The translations under genes and the position numbers were made by a program. 64,000 nt of DNA from NCBI GenBank assembly GCA_020630975.1, contig JAHDID010000012.1, positions 66,541-130,540 of the forward strand. Reading direction: 5' to 3'. Under the pieces are notes generated by a model, which saw only the letters and a list, made by a program, of their open reading frames with translations, was not told where the DNA came from and did no database searches. This document shows, one piece after another, positions 17,380-26,146 of the stretch (position 1 is the first letter of the stretch; each line of letters begins with the position of its first letter). This DNA comes from Verrucomicrobiota bacterium. GTDB taxonomy: Bacteria > Verrucomicrobiota > Verrucomicrobiia > Verrucomicrobiales > DEV007.

Positions 17380-18704
17380 GGGATCCGGCGAAAGACCCGC
17401 ATGCGGCGCGGCTGCTGGGATAGTAGCGAATTGGTATACCGAGTGCGCAGTGGGCGAGTCAGGCCTCTGCTCTGGCTGAGTAGCTTACTCCCGATCTGGG
17501 TGAGTGGCTGTGGCTGGGCAAAGAGCTTCGATGGGGCTAGCACCGCCTCGGGGCGAGAGGGTAGCTCATCCAGCGGCTGTGGCTGGGCGAGGGCTGGAGA
17601 GATCTCGGCGAGCTCTCTTAGCTGTGGCTTCGGCAGTGATTGGTGCTGGGATGGTGATGCCTGTGGCAGCGCCGGTGGCTGTGGGATGGGCAGCGGTAGT
17701 GGTATCGGCTGCATCTGAGCCGCAGCTAGGCGGCTGGGCTGCACGGGCTCAGCCACAGGTTTGGCTTTGGGCACAGGGATCGCTTTGAAAAAGTCGTTGG
17801 GATTCTCGTTGCGGTTCGCGATCGGGGCTTGGCCACCGAAAGCTCGCTCGGTAGGCACCGATACGGACATGATCTCGCGGTAGGCACGGCGCAGGCGTAC
17901 ACCCTCGTCCACAGCAGCCACTGTGACAGGTGGTCTGGGTTTGGGACGGGCGATGACTTGTCTGGCTAGTAGTGCGGAGATCAGTGGATTGGCTGGTTTC
18001 AGCGGTGGGGTGCCGACTACAGGTCCATTGCTGGCGACGAGGATCGGTGCATCGGAGCTGGCAGGTGTACGAGGATCCTGCTCGACGGCGGGAGAGGCTT
18101 TTCTCCACTGCCACTCGGGTATCGAGGCTGCCACCATGAGATGTGGGTCGATGTAATCTGGTATCTGTGGGATGCTCTTGAGTGCTGGCGCATTGCCATC
18201 GGCGTTGCGCTTGTTCTTCTGGATGTCGGTGAGCATCGCTTTGCAGTGCCAGTATTTTTTGCGGTACTCGAGGATCTTCGCACTCTTCTCGTAGTCGCCA
18301 TACTTGGTGATGACGATGTCGACGTGCTGCACACCCCACTTGTTCATCGCTTTCTTCGATGGGAAGTAGAGATCGATCGTGTCCTTGCCGACTAGGGCGC
18401 TGCCGTAATCGTCGATGACAAAGTGGCGGTTCATGCCTTTGATGCGGAACTCGGTACCCACTGGAAAGCGCGACCAGTCTGCAGCTGCCGAGGTGTACTC
18501 TTGGGTGAATTTTAGAGTGGTTCCGATGGCGGTCTTTCTACCATAGGAGAGATGGTCGCTCTCGGTGTGGGTGTACGCCGTGGTTCTCACGTGCTGTTCG
18601 CGCTCTTTAAAGGTGTAATCCTCAGCGTTGGCTGAAGGGCTAGCTACGAGGCTGCCGAACGTGGCGAGGGTGACCACTAGAAGATAAGATTTTCTAGAAA
18701 GCAT
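17373..18704 (-). CDS. Exported 3D-domain protein with Pro/Gln-rich tail
   Basis: A 443-residue exported protein (signal peptide ~1-27). Residues ~35-155 hold a 3D (Asp-Asp-Asp) double-psi beta-barrel: TTAYTHTESDH, FPVGTEFRI, HFVIDDYGSALVGKDTIDLYF and VDIVITKYG; related domains in MltA and YabE-like proteins act on peptidoglycan glycan strands. The remaining ~280 residues are low-complexity Pro/Ala/Gln/Leu and probably extended in the periplasm or wall. Likely a cell-wall remodelling protein. AT-rich promoter DNA separates it from the divergent gene at 18826. Confidence 0.8.
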   Translation of the reverse strand: MLSRKSYLLVVTLATFGSLVASPSANAEDYTFKEREQHVRTTAYTHTESDHLSYGRKTAIGTTLKFTQEYTSAAADWSRFPVGTEFRIKGMNRHFVIDDYGSALVGKDTIDLYFPSKKAMNKWGVQHVDIVITKYGDYEKSAKILEYRKKYWHCKAMLTDIQKNKRNADGNAPALKSIPQIPDYIDPHLMVAASIPEWQWRKASPAVEQDPRTPASSDAPILVASNGPVVGTPPLKPANPLISALLARQVIARPKPRPPVTVAAVDEGVRLRRAYREIMSVSVPTERAFGGQAPIANRNENPNDFFKAIPVPKAKPVAEPVQPSRLAAAQMQPIPLPLPIPQPPALPQASPSQHQSLPKPQLRELAEISPALAQPQPLDELPSRPEAVLAPSKLFAQPQPLTQIGSKLLSQSRGLTRPLRTRYTNSLLSQQPRRMRVFRRIPQ

Positions 18705-18825
18705 GGACTGTTTACTGTTTGTGTTATTAAAAATATAACATTTATGAAATATTATGTAAACCTGTTAACTTTGTTTTCTTTGGAAAATTTAGATTGGACG
18801 AGATAGCGAGGTTCTCGATGTTGTA

Positions 18826-20985
18826 GTGGGGTATTGGTTTTGCCTCTTTGTTATGCTGCTTTTCGTCGTCGCCATCTTTCTCAGTGCGTTTCTGCTCTTT
18901 CAGGTTCAGCCGATCATCGCGCGCTATATTTTGCCCTGGTATGGCGGGAGCCCTGCGGTGTGGACGACGTGCATGCTGTTCTTTCAGTTCGGGCTATTGG
19001 CGGGCTATAGCTACGCGCATGCACTGGTCACGCTGTTTCGCAGTCGGCCGAAGCTGCAGTTTTTCATTCACTTGGCGGTGGTGGCTATCGCGCTCATTTT
19101 TCTACCCATCACTCCAGCGGACGAGCTGAAGCCGACTGGTGGTAGCGAGACGTCGGATCTCTGGGGTATCGTGCGCCTGCTGGCGCTCACGGTGGGGCTG
19201 CCCTATGTGGCGATCTCTGCGTCGGGACCTTTGTTGCAGCATTGGTTCGCTGGAGCGCATCGTGGGGTATCGCCATACCGGCTCTATGCGGTGTCGAATT
19301 TGGGGTCGCTGTTAGGCCTGCTCAGCTATCCGTTTGTGTTTGAGAGGATGCTCGGGCTGAAGCACCAGACGTGGTGGTGGTCGGGAGGTTTCGTGGTGTA
19401 TGGCGTGCTGGCACTGGCCTGTGCGTGGCGGTTTTGGCGGGGAGGTATGGTGGATCGTGCTGAGGAGGATGGGATGGCTGATGGCGCTGATACCGCGGCC
19501 GAAGGTCCACCAGTCGCGCCCACGATGGGGTCGCGACTGCTGTGGGTAGTGTTCGCGGCCTGTGGCTCTGCCGGTATGCTCGCGATCACCAATCAGATGT
19601 GTCAAGATGTGGCTGTGGTGCCATTCCTCTGGGTGCTGCCGCTGGCGCTGTATCTGACCAGCTTTATCATTTGTTTTGACCAGCCTCGCTGGTACTCGCG
19701 CATGGTGTGGATACCGGTGGTAGTCGTCGGTGTCGGGCTGATGGTGTGGCTGCTCAATCGCCAGCACGATGTGAACGCCGGCGAGTGGCATATCGGCTGG
19801 CAGATCGGTATCTTTCTGCTGGCGATGTTTGGCATCTGTATGGTCAGCCATGGCGAGATGGTACGGCGCAAACCACATAGCCACTATCTGACTGGCTTCT
19901 ATCTCCTAGTGTCGGTAGGCGGAGCTTGTGGTGGTTTGTTTGTCAGCCTAGTGGCCCCGAAGATCTTTGATAACTACTGGGAGCTGCATTTCCTGCTGAT
20001 CTTTTTGACGCTGCTGGTGGGTATCCTGATAGCTGTCGAAGCGTTTAATAGATACCGGAACAAGATCTGGGGTGGGGTGGCACTGATCGCTACAGTACAG
20101 GCTCTGGTAGTGCTTTGCCTGGGACTGAAGCTCCACTACGAAGAGACCAAGTCGGGTGTGATCGCGACACAGCGCAGCTTCCATGGTGTGATCCAGGTGG
20201 TAGAGGGCGATGAGGGGACTGAGGATCATTTCCGCACGATGTTTCACGGGCGGATCAATCATGGGGACCAATACCTCGACCCAATCCACAAAGGCATCCC
20301 GTCTACCTACTACAGCGAGTACAGTGGCGTCGGAGCGCTCATGCAGAGTCTGCCTCAGCGGCAGGAGGGTAGCCGCGCTCCGGTGAAGCTAGGGGTGATC
20401 GGCCTAGGCAGTGGCTCGCTCGCGGTGCATACCGAGCCGGGAGATGAGATCGTCTTCTACGAGATCAATCCTTCGGTCTATGATCTGGCTCAGAATTACT
20501 TCACCTACCTATCCGATAGCGAGGGCGACACCTCGGTGGTGCTCGGCGATGCGCGCACTATGATGGAGGTGGAGCTGCGCGATGGCCAGCCACGCGAGTA
20601 TGACGTGCTGTTTGTCGATGCCTTTAGCGGCGACTCGATCCCCATCCACCTAGTGACTGAGGAGGCGTTTGAGATCTATTTTCAGCACATCAAAGAAGAC
20701 GGCTGTCTGGTCTGCCATATCACCAATCTACACATCGACTTGAGTGATCCGATCCGCCAGCTGGCCGAGAAATTTGGCCGAGAGGCGATGCTGGTGACTC
20801 ACGATCCCGACTACGATCAGTATATGCTGTATTTCTCCGAGTGGGTGATCGTGACCAAGAATAAGCAGATCATCAGTGAGCTGCATGCCTACGACTGGGT
20901 CAATCCCTGGCTGCGCGATGAGCCGGATCCGATCCACTGGACTGATGATTATAGCAACCTCATCGATGTGATCATGTGGGACTGA
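18826..20985 (+). CDS. MFS-like/spermidine synthase-like fusion protein
   Basis: A 719-residue membrane protein. The N-terminal ~450 residues form about 12 hydrophobic segments beginning SAFLLFQVQPIIARYILPWYGGSPAVWTT, a signature of the fused MFS/spermidine-synthase family. The C-terminal part is an aminopropyltransferase-like Rossmann fold: GVIGLGSGSLAVH, IVFYEINPSVYDLA, VLGDARTMME and YDVLFVDAFSGDSIP. Polyamine-synthase catalytic Asp residues are partly conserved, but the family's true substrate is not settled. The GTG at 18826 is the longest start; ATG 18853 is equally plausible. The spermidine activity is inferred. Confidence 0.85.
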   Translation: MGYWFCLFVMLLFVVAIFLSAFLLFQVQPIIARYILPWYGGSPAVWTTCMLFFQFGLLAGYSYAHALVTLFRSRPKLQFFIHLAVVAIALIFLPITPADELKPTGGSETSDLWGIVRLLALTVGLPYVAISASGPLLQHWFAGAHRGVSPYRLYAVSNLGSLLGLLSYPFVFERMLGLKHQTWWWSGGFVVYGVLALACAWRFWRGGMVDRAEEDGMADGADTAAEGPPVAPTMGSRLLWVVFAACGSAGMLAITNQMCQDVAVVPFLWVLPLALYLTSFIICFDQPRWYSRMVWIPVVVVGVGLMVWLLNRQHDVNAGEWHIGWQIGIFLLAMFGICMVSHGEMVRRKPHSHYLTGFYLLVSVGGACGGLFVSLVAPKIFDNYWELHFLLIFLTLLVGILIAVEAFNRYRNKIWGGVALIATVQALVVLCLGLKLHYEETKSGVIATQRSFHGVIQVVEGDEGTEDHFRTMFHGRINHGDQYLDPIHKGIPSTYYSEYSGVGALMQSLPQRQEGSRAPVKLGVIGLGSGSLAVHTEPGDEIVFYEINPSVYDLAQNYFTYLSDSEGDTSVVLGDARTMMEVELRDGQPREYDVLFVDAFSGDSIPIHLVTEEAFEIYFQHIKEDGCLVCHITNLHIDLSDPIRQLAEKFGREAMLVTHDPDYDQYMLYFSEWVIVTKNKQIISELHAYDWVNPWLRDEPDPIHWTDDYSNLIDVIMWD

Positions 20986-21009
20986 TGCTTTTGGGGCTTT
21001 TGGGAGAAA

Positions 21010-21046
21010 TTCAATAGGGTACAATTTTCATTCAATAGGGTACAAT
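21010..21046. repeat. Dispersed tandem repeat, copy 2
   Basis: Two perfect copies of TTCAATAGGGTACAAT begin at 21010 and 21031 (period 21), 8 bases before the moaC ATG. The second copy ends in TACAAT at 21041-21046, a good -10 match that would place the transcript start at about the first base of moaC; a leaderless promoter is possible here but is inference. Confidence 0.85.
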
Positions 21047-21053
21047 CGATCAG

Positions 21054-21518
21054 ATGGAGCAGGAAAAGACTCTCAGTCACCTCCGCGACGATGGCACGGC
21101 TGCCATGGTAGATATATCGGGCAAGACCGTGCAGCGGCGAGTGGCCACGGCCACGTCTACCATCCGGCTGCATCCGGACACTATCGCCGCGATCTCCGAG
21201 GGCCAGCTACCCAAGGGCGATGTGCTGGCTGTGGCACGGATCGCCGGGATACAGGCTGCGAAGAAGACGGCGGATTTGATCCCGCTGTGCCATCCACTAC
21301 CACTGACGAAGGTGGCGATCGATTTCTCGATAGAGGCTGATCGAGTGGTGACGACCTGTCTGGTGAAGACCGACTCCAAGACTGGAGTGGAGATGGAGGC
21401 GCTCACGGGCGCCAGCATCGCATCGCTGACGATCTATGATATGTGCAAAGCGATCGATAAGGAGATGTGTATCTCTGAGACGACGCTGGTGGAGAAGACT
21501 AAGGCGGATATTGGGTGA
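21054..21518 (+). CDS. moaC: Cyclic pyranopterin monophosphate synthase MoaC
   Basis: A 154-residue cytosolic enzyme of molybdenum-cofactor biosynthesis. It converts the GTP-derived 3',8-cyclo-GTP made by MoaA into cyclic pyranopterin monophosphate. The signature blocks are intact: MVDISGK, LIPLCHPLPLTKV and GVEMEALTGASIASLTIYDMCKAIDK with the catalytic Asp/Lys region. The length is normal. No other moa/moe gene is adjacent, so it stands alone. The dispersed 21-bp-period repeat sits 8 bases before the ATG, leaving no room for a Shine-Dalgarno; translation may be leaderless. Confidence 0.96.
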   Translation: MEQEKTLSHLRDDGTAAMVDISGKTVQRRVATATSTIRLHPDTIAAISEGQLPKGDVLAVARIAGIQAAKKTADLIPLCHPLPLTKVAIDFSIEADRVVTTCLVKTDSKTGVEMEALTGASIASLTIYDMCKAIDKEMCISETTLVEKTKADIG

Positions 21519-21611
21519 GCGAAACACTGAGGTGTTGGCTTGTTTCTCTAGGTGGTTGGGCGGCACGAATCGGGTTTCGCCTAAGGATTAGGAACGAAAA
21601 TAAGAAGAATT

Positions 21612-21646
21612 GTTTATAATTTATTGAAAATATTAAAATTATAAAC
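21612..21646 (+). promoter_or_regulatory. AT-rich promoter block with inverted repeat before the pseudopilin gene
   Basis: GTTTATAAT (21612-21620) and ATTATAAAC (21638-21646) form a perfect 9-bp inverted repeat around 17 AT-rich bases. The right side contains the 19-mer AAAATATTAAAATTATAAA (21627-21645), also found upstream of the TMEM43-TerB gene at 29891-29909. It is probably a promoter/operator; the factor is unknown. Confidence 0.5.
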
Positions 21647-21679
21647 TATGATGCGAGCTGTTCCTCTGTGAATCTACCC

Positions 21680-22105
21680 ATGAAACACCATACACAAACT
21701 GTCGTGAAAGGCTTCTCTTTGGTTGAGATGCTGGTCGTTATTGCTGTGATCGGCATTATTGCTGCCATTGCGGTGCCTAATGTTGCTAGAATCAATGACC
21801 GTGCCAAGGAGGCCAAAAACATGCGAAACGCTCAGAATCTCGCATCCGTTTATTCCTCCGCTGCTGCTGCGGGCTATGATTTTGCTTACACCGATGGTGA
21901 CAAAGATAGCGGGACACTGAAAGACAAAGCTGGAGTGGTTGCAGCTGTCGTCAGCGGCATCCACATCAATGATTCGGCGAATCCATTTAATGGCGCTCGT
22001 TTTAGTGTGCAGGGCCTCAAGATCAGAGATCAGCAGGAAGCTTATCCGTACCTGAAAATGGTGAATAACGAACTGGTTTACGAAGCGCCTGCCACTTATC
22101 CATAG
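21680..22105 (+). CDS. Type II secretion/type IV pilus-like pseudopilin
   Basis: A 141-residue protein with a short basic leader and the prepilin peptidase site KG11-F12-SLVEM followed by a hydrophobic helix LVVIAVIGIIAAIAV, ideal for class III signal processing and N-methylation. The globular part has the alpha/beta pattern of minor pseudopilins. The ATG at 21680 gives a standard leader; a GTG at 21668 is possible. No secretion-system genes are adjacent, as is common for the many scattered pseudopilins in PVC genomes. It is flanked by a direct repeat (21555 and 22163). Confidence 0.87.
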   Translation: MKHHTQTVVKGFSLVEMLVVIAVIGIIAAIAVPNVARINDRAKEAKNMRNAQNLASVYSSAAAAGYDFAYTDGDKDSGTLKDKAGVVAAVVSGIHINDSANPFNGARFSVQGLKIRDQQEAYPYLKMVNNELVYEAPATYP

Positions 22106-22304
22106 CGGGGTATTGGAGGCTCGCAGGGTAGAGGATTTTGAGCTGCCTGTTTAGGTTGGGTAGTTGGGCGGCAGGAATGCCAGCCCTACATCGAGGGGGG
22201 CTCGCTTGGGCCATTTCGATGGACGCTGAGTTTTTTTGCTTTTTTCTAAGGATCAAAGACTGGCTGTGTCATTCTGAGTACACGCGCGTGTCATCGCTCA
22301 GTTT

Positions 22305-22904
22305 TTGAAGCCTCTCCACACAGATTCTTTTTATGTCATACCTCAGCCGCAGCAGGTTGCTGAGGCTCCGAGTGCTGGTGTGGATATCGTGAGTCTGTTC
22401 GAGGCAGAGGAGCAGGCGCTGCTGCGGTATGCGCACTCGTTCGTACATCGGCGGGAGATCGCAGAAGAGGTGGTGCAGGAGGTGTTTTTGAAATTACACG
22501 CCAAGTGGGATAGCGTGCGGCAGCCGCGTGCGTGGCTGTACCGGAGTGTGCGCAACCGGTGCTACAACTACAGCCGAGACCACAGTCGCGAGGTACTGGT
22601 CGACGATGAGGGACTGGACCAAAGAAACTGTGCTGCTGGCGTGGCACCAGACTCGCAGCTGCAGCAGGGCGAGGCTGCGGGGCGTATGCGCGAGATGCTG
22701 GCCGATCTGGAGCCTGATGATCGGCGCCTGATCGAGATGAAATATGATGAGGATCTGAGCTACGCCGAGATCGGCGAACGGCTCGGGATCACAGCGGGCA
22801 ATGTGGGCTACCGCCTGCATCATTTGCTCAAGCGGCTGGCTGACCAATTGCGCGACGCTGGTATCGATACCGTTCATCCCAAACCCACGACTCCGACGAT
22901 ATGA
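22305..22904 (+). CDS. ECF (sigma-70 family) RNA polymerase sigma factor
   Basis: A 199-residue sigma factor. Region 2 is seen in FEAEEQALLRYAHSFVHRREIAEEVVQEVFLKLH and RAWLYRSVRNRCYNY; region 4 in DDRRLIEMKYDEDLSYAEIGERLGITAGNVGYRLHHLLKRL. The frame opens at a TTG (22305), and no in-frame ATG precedes region 2, so the start is uncertain. It overlaps the next gene by 4 bases (ATGA), so the two are translationally coupled: a sigma factor with a membrane partner that is likely its anti-sigma factor. Target promoters are unknown. Confidence 0.9.
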   Translation: MKPLHTDSFYVIPQPQQVAEAPSAGVDIVSLFEAEEQALLRYAHSFVHRREIAEEVVQEVFLKLHAKWDSVRQPRAWLYRSVRNRCYNYSRDHSREVLVDDEGLDQRNCAAGVAPDSQLQQGEAAGRMREMLADLEPDDRRLIEMKYDEDLSYAEIGERLGITAGNVGYRLHHLLKRLADQLRDAGIDTVHPKPTTPTI

Positions 22905-23995
22905 GTGATCCATCGCAGCCGACGCCACAGCCGACACCGCAGGACCTGCCAGACTCGATGGAAGTCCAGCTGGTAGCGATGCTCCATGGCGAGCTGAGCG
23001 ATGCCGATCGAGCAGCCTGCGAGGCACAGGTCGCTAGTGACCTAGATTTGGCGGATCAGTACAAGAGGCTAGCTGCCAGCGATGGCCTGATACGCGAGGC
23101 GCGAGAAGAATGGCGTCTGCCAGACCAGAAGCGAGCGGATCTACTGAAGAAATTGGGCAAAGAGCCCGAGCGTGTCACTCAAGCGAGGAGTAGGCGTAGG
23201 CAGAAAGTAATCCTGTATGCCGCCGCTGTGATGATAGCTCTAGCAGCTGTAGGGAGAGTCATTAATAGTTTGCCAGGTCCCGAGTCAACCCATGCTTCGA
23301 CAACGGAGCGTGCTTTGGAACAGGCTGAGAGCCAGGTGGATCTGGGGAAATTGCCAGAAGTCCTAGCGAGTATCAATCAGATCGATGAGCTGAAGCGGCA
23401 GATCGCGGTCGTGGAACTGACCGTGAGTGAGGGGCAGGTCGTCGAGACAATGCCCGATGAAGCTCAGCTAGCTCGTCTCGCAGACCGAGAGCGGCGCATG
23501 GCGAGTATCGCGGAGTTACCCAAGGTCGAAACCGAGCCGCTGGCGATCGATCAGGACGCTATAGGTCAGTTACAGGCACAGCAAGAGGCGCTGCAGTTGG
23601 TCGAAGACCATTTCCCCAATGGGCAGATTCCAGAGTTGGCCAAGCTGCTGCCTTTGGTCGAGCAGTTGGAGGGAGAGCTGGAAGAGAGCCTAAGCCATTA
23701 TCGAGAGCAGTTCCAAGTGCCCGAGCCGGACGAGACCGTTAGCTTGGCCGAGCCGATGCGCTCACAGATCAGCAAGGTCTATTCGGCCTGGGCGTTTGTG
23801 GTGATCGAGGGAGGGCACGACCTAGGCATGCAGCTGGGGCAGCGCTACACCATCGAGCGGCGCGGTCAGCCTATCGGTCAGTTGAAGATCTCCCAAGTCG
23901 ATCCCAGCTACTCCATCGGAAAGATCGTGTCTGGCACCATGCATGAACAGACACAGCTGGTGCCTGGCGACCAGGTAGTAGTGGTGCGGGAGTGA
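22901..23995 (+). CDS. Putative membrane anti-sigma factor with C-terminal beta domain
   Basis: A 364-residue protein coupled to the sigma factor. The N-terminal cytosolic ~100 residues (MEVQLVAMLHGELSDADRAACEAQVASD) resemble anti-sigma N-terminal helices but lack the HxxxCxxC zinc motif. One transmembrane helix follows (~103-122, VILYAAAVMIALAAVGRV), then a long Gln/Glu coiled-coil region (~140-285), and a C-terminal beta domain (~290-364, VVIEGGHDLGMQLGQRYTI ... LVPGDQVVV) like the FlgT/flagellar-assembly C-terminal fold used in PVC secreted proteins. It probably senses an envelope signal and holds the sigma factor; this role is inferred from coupling. Confidence 0.6.
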   Translation: MSDPSQPTPQPTPQDLPDSMEVQLVAMLHGELSDADRAACEAQVASDLDLADQYKRLAASDGLIREAREEWRLPDQKRADLLKKLGKEPERVTQARSRRRQKVILYAAAVMIALAAVGRVINSLPGPESTHASTTERALEQAESQVDLGKLPEVLASINQIDELKRQIAVVELTVSEGQVVETMPDEAQLARLADRERRMASIAELPKVETEPLAIDQDAIGQLQAQQEALQLVEDHFPNGQIPELAKLLPLVEQLEGELEESLSHYREQFQVPEPDETVSLAEPMRSQISKVYSAWAFVVIEGGHDLGMQLGQRYTIERRGQPIGQLKISQVDPSYSIGKIVSGTMHEQTQLVPGDQVVVVRE

Positions 23996-24149
23996 TGGGC
24001 CACTCCTGTTGGGTGGTCTTTGCTAAGAGGTAAGAGTTTCAGGCACGTTTCTATGAGAGCCTGATGCTGCGGGTCCCTCTGGCTACTCGCGACTCATTTT
24101 GGCCCGCGCCCTAGTGCCAATCTGGACAATAATGAGAAAGAGAAGTAGT

Positions 24150-24389
24150 ATGAGGGTAATGAATGCTTTGGCTCTAGACCGAAAAATCGTCGTCAATCAG
24201 GCTGGTGAGCCAGTGGAAGTGGTGATCCCATATGATCAGTTTGTCGACTTTATGGAGACCTATGGGCTGGATTTGACTGAGGAAGAGAAAGAAGCTCTCC
24301 GAGAGGCTAACGCCGATATCGAGAACGAGAACTGGGATGCTTTTATCGATGCTGAAGACCTCGACAAAGAACTGGCATGCACCGAGTGA
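24150..24389 (+). CDS. Type II antitoxin-like protein (Phd/RelB-like)
   Basis: About 79 residues from ATG 24150; an in-frame extension to 24099 exists but adds an unlikely basic leader. The N-terminal half KIVVNQAGEPVEVVIPYDQFVDFMETYGLDL matches antitoxins that bind DNA with a beta-strand domain, and the acidic C-terminal half (EEKEALREANADIENENWDAFIDAEDLDKEL) fits a toxin-neutralising tail. It overlaps by 13 bases a short frame that looks like the start of a RelE toxin, the usual order of relBE pairs. A purine-rich AGAAAGAGAAG lies before the start. Confidence 0.72.
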   Translation: MRVMNALALDRKIVVNQAGEPVEVVIPYDQFVDFMETYGLDLTEEEKEALREANADIENENWDAFIDAEDLDKELACTE

Positions 24390-24517
24390 AGTACCACAAG
24401 CGAGCCGCCAAGTCACTGAGGCGGATACCACCGGATCGGAGCAAGAAAATACGCGAGTCTTTTGATGAGCTGGCCGCCTACGAGGACCGAGGTATGAACA
24501 GTGTTCTGCAAAAGTGA
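24377..24517 (+). pseudogene. Truncated RelE/ParE-family toxin
   Basis: A 46-residue frame starting at ATG 24377, overlapping the antitoxin by 13 bases. It reads as the N-terminal half of a RelE-fold toxin: VKYHKRAAKSLRRIPP, DRSKKIRESFDELAAYEDRG and MNSVLQK, then TGA. Full RelE/ParE toxins are about 85-95 residues and continue with the RxRxGxYR core carrying catalytic residues, which is missing. Sequence downstream is AT-rich and unrelated, so the 3' half was probably replaced by a rearrangement near 24510. Likely inactive. Confidence 0.6.
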
Positions 24518-24697
24518 GGCGTTCTGCCTACAGGTATTCCATATGGACTTTACACTCCTACAGGTCCTTAATAGAATGCGAGACGCATATAAGATCTAGT
24601 AAACTAGGCTTCATAATATTTGGTCAGCGCTAGAAACAAGTTGAGAAAGCTAGACTAAAGGCAGCTTGATCTGTCTTTGAGTATACATTGCATATAG

Positions 24698-25579
24698 ATT
24701 GTTATACCAATAACTACATTTCAATTTCGGATAGGCTATCGGCCACATCTCAATGCTTCGACCGATTCTGAAGGTTTTTTTACAAATTCATTCGAAGAAT
24801 TAAAAGAGTTTTCCAAGGCTTCTGAAATCCCCATAAGTGGGGATCAAAATGGCGCCAAATTAGATATACGATTAGATTCAGAGTCGGAAAAACTTGCAGA
24901 ACTTTTTAAGTTGGCGGTTGATATGTATAAATATTCACCTTCCACCAGTAGGGTCATCCCGCAAACCTTTAAAGAAGAAACATTTGGAGTAACTCGTCGT
25001 GTTGATTACACAGATTTTGAATTAGCCTCCGCCAGATTCTTGTACATAAGTCATATCGAAACGGGTATAGCGCAGTTTGAGGAGAGTGCTGAAGGATGTT
25101 ATGCGATCAAACCAGGTTCGGAGATGCTAAAAAACAGGATGGGGACAATTCAGCCTTTTCATGGCATTGGCGTGTCAGGCGAATTTCAGAAGACACTTTT
25201 ATCGAGAGAGTTAAAAGGGCTCGCCTTTGAGCCATTGTTAAATTCGAGAACATTGTGGCGTCTCACAAGTGATATTACTCTTCCGCAGTTTGAAACGGAG
25301 CTACAGGATGAGAAAGGGGATATTGTGACTCCTGGTGATTGGCCGAGTCAGTGGTCTGGTAAATACATAAACAACCACGGGAATATTCCTCCTGAACTTA
25401 TTTATGAACGCATTCCTTATGGTTTTGATGTGGCCAAAACCTACGAATTAACAGGTACAAATAGAAAGAGGGCATTCCACTGGATAGTCGTAAGTCAAAA
25501 AGTTAGATCATTGTTAGAATCTGAACAGATTCCTGTTCGCTACACGCCTATTCGAGTTGCATTCGCTGAAGTGACTTAG
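24698..25579 (+). CDS. AT-rich gene, possible immunity-type protein, start unresolved
   Basis: The frame is open from 24698 to 25579 (~293 codons), but the first standard start is TTG 24911 or ATG 24923, well inside what reads as good coding sequence (FRIGYRPHLNASTDSEGFFTN and further). The gene may use ATT/ATA near 24698, or its 5' end may be lost. The C-terminal segment FHWIVVSQKVRSLLES ... IPVRYTPIRV recalls the closing strand-helix of Imm11-like immunity proteins, a weak resemblance only. It is far more AT-rich than its neighbours and follows a broken toxin gene, which suggests acquired DNA. Confidence 0.55.
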   Translation: MVIPITTFQFRIGYRPHLNASTDSEGFFTNSFEELKEFSKASEIPISGDQNGAKLDIRLDSESEKLAELFKLAVDMYKYSPSTSRVIPQTFKEETFGVTRRVDYTDFELASARFLYISHIETGIAQFEESAEGCYAIKPGSEMLKNRMGTIQPFHGIGVSGEFQKTLLSRELKGLAFEPLLNSRTLWRLTSDITLPQFETELQDEKGDIVTPGDWPSQWSGKYINNHGNIPPELIYERIPYGFDVAKTYELTGTNRKRAFHWIVVSQKVRSLLESEQIPVRYTPIRVAFAEVT

Positions 25580-26146
25580 CCTTGAGGTATTCGGATTACC
25601 CGCTTATTCGAAGGGGCTACTAATTCTCTCGTTGGCCAGCTGGGGCAAGTCACCCATGGTAATGTTAACGATTGCTAGTGGCTCTTGCTGCAAGCTGCCT
25701 TCTTCGGTGTGCCTGATGGAAGTCGCTAGCGGTTAATGCACGAATGAACAATTACCGGCACTTGGGTAGGCCGCCCGCCTCCCCTGTTAGTTTGATGGTT
25801 CGCGCGTTTATCGGGTTTGCTCTCTCTCGGTATCGCCAGTCACTCGCCGAATCGCCAGACTGGTCCGGCTTATCAGCTCGGAACTAGCTTGGCCCACCCT
25901 ATATCTGCGTAGGATGGTGAGGCTGCTGGGGAGCTTCGGGGATAAACCCTCAGCCATTCTAGCTGCTGGGAATATATTCTTCAGATTTTGAAGGTGAGGA
26001 AACACTTGAAACTGCTGAGAACTCGCAATCCGAAAGAAACCAACCACTGAACAAAGGCTCATGTGAACTTCTAGCTGAAGCGCCCAAAAAGCTTTTGCAA
26101 CTGTGGCTGAGACTGCCAAGGTGGGGCGTCTGTTTACCACCACTTT
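25580..26146. other. Gene-poor stretch before purD
   Basis: No convincing gene is seen in these 567 bases. A minus-strand open frame (25808-26143) has no recognisable domain or starts and looks like chance. Composition changes from AT-rich (left) to the usual GC level (right), marking the right edge of the acquired island. No riboswitch or clear purD promoter was recognised. Confidence 0.5.

Noticed and set aside
25808..26143. Minus-strand open frame of 111 codons before purD
   Set aside because: No domain, no credible start context, sequence style typical of a chance frame; region treated as gene-poor.
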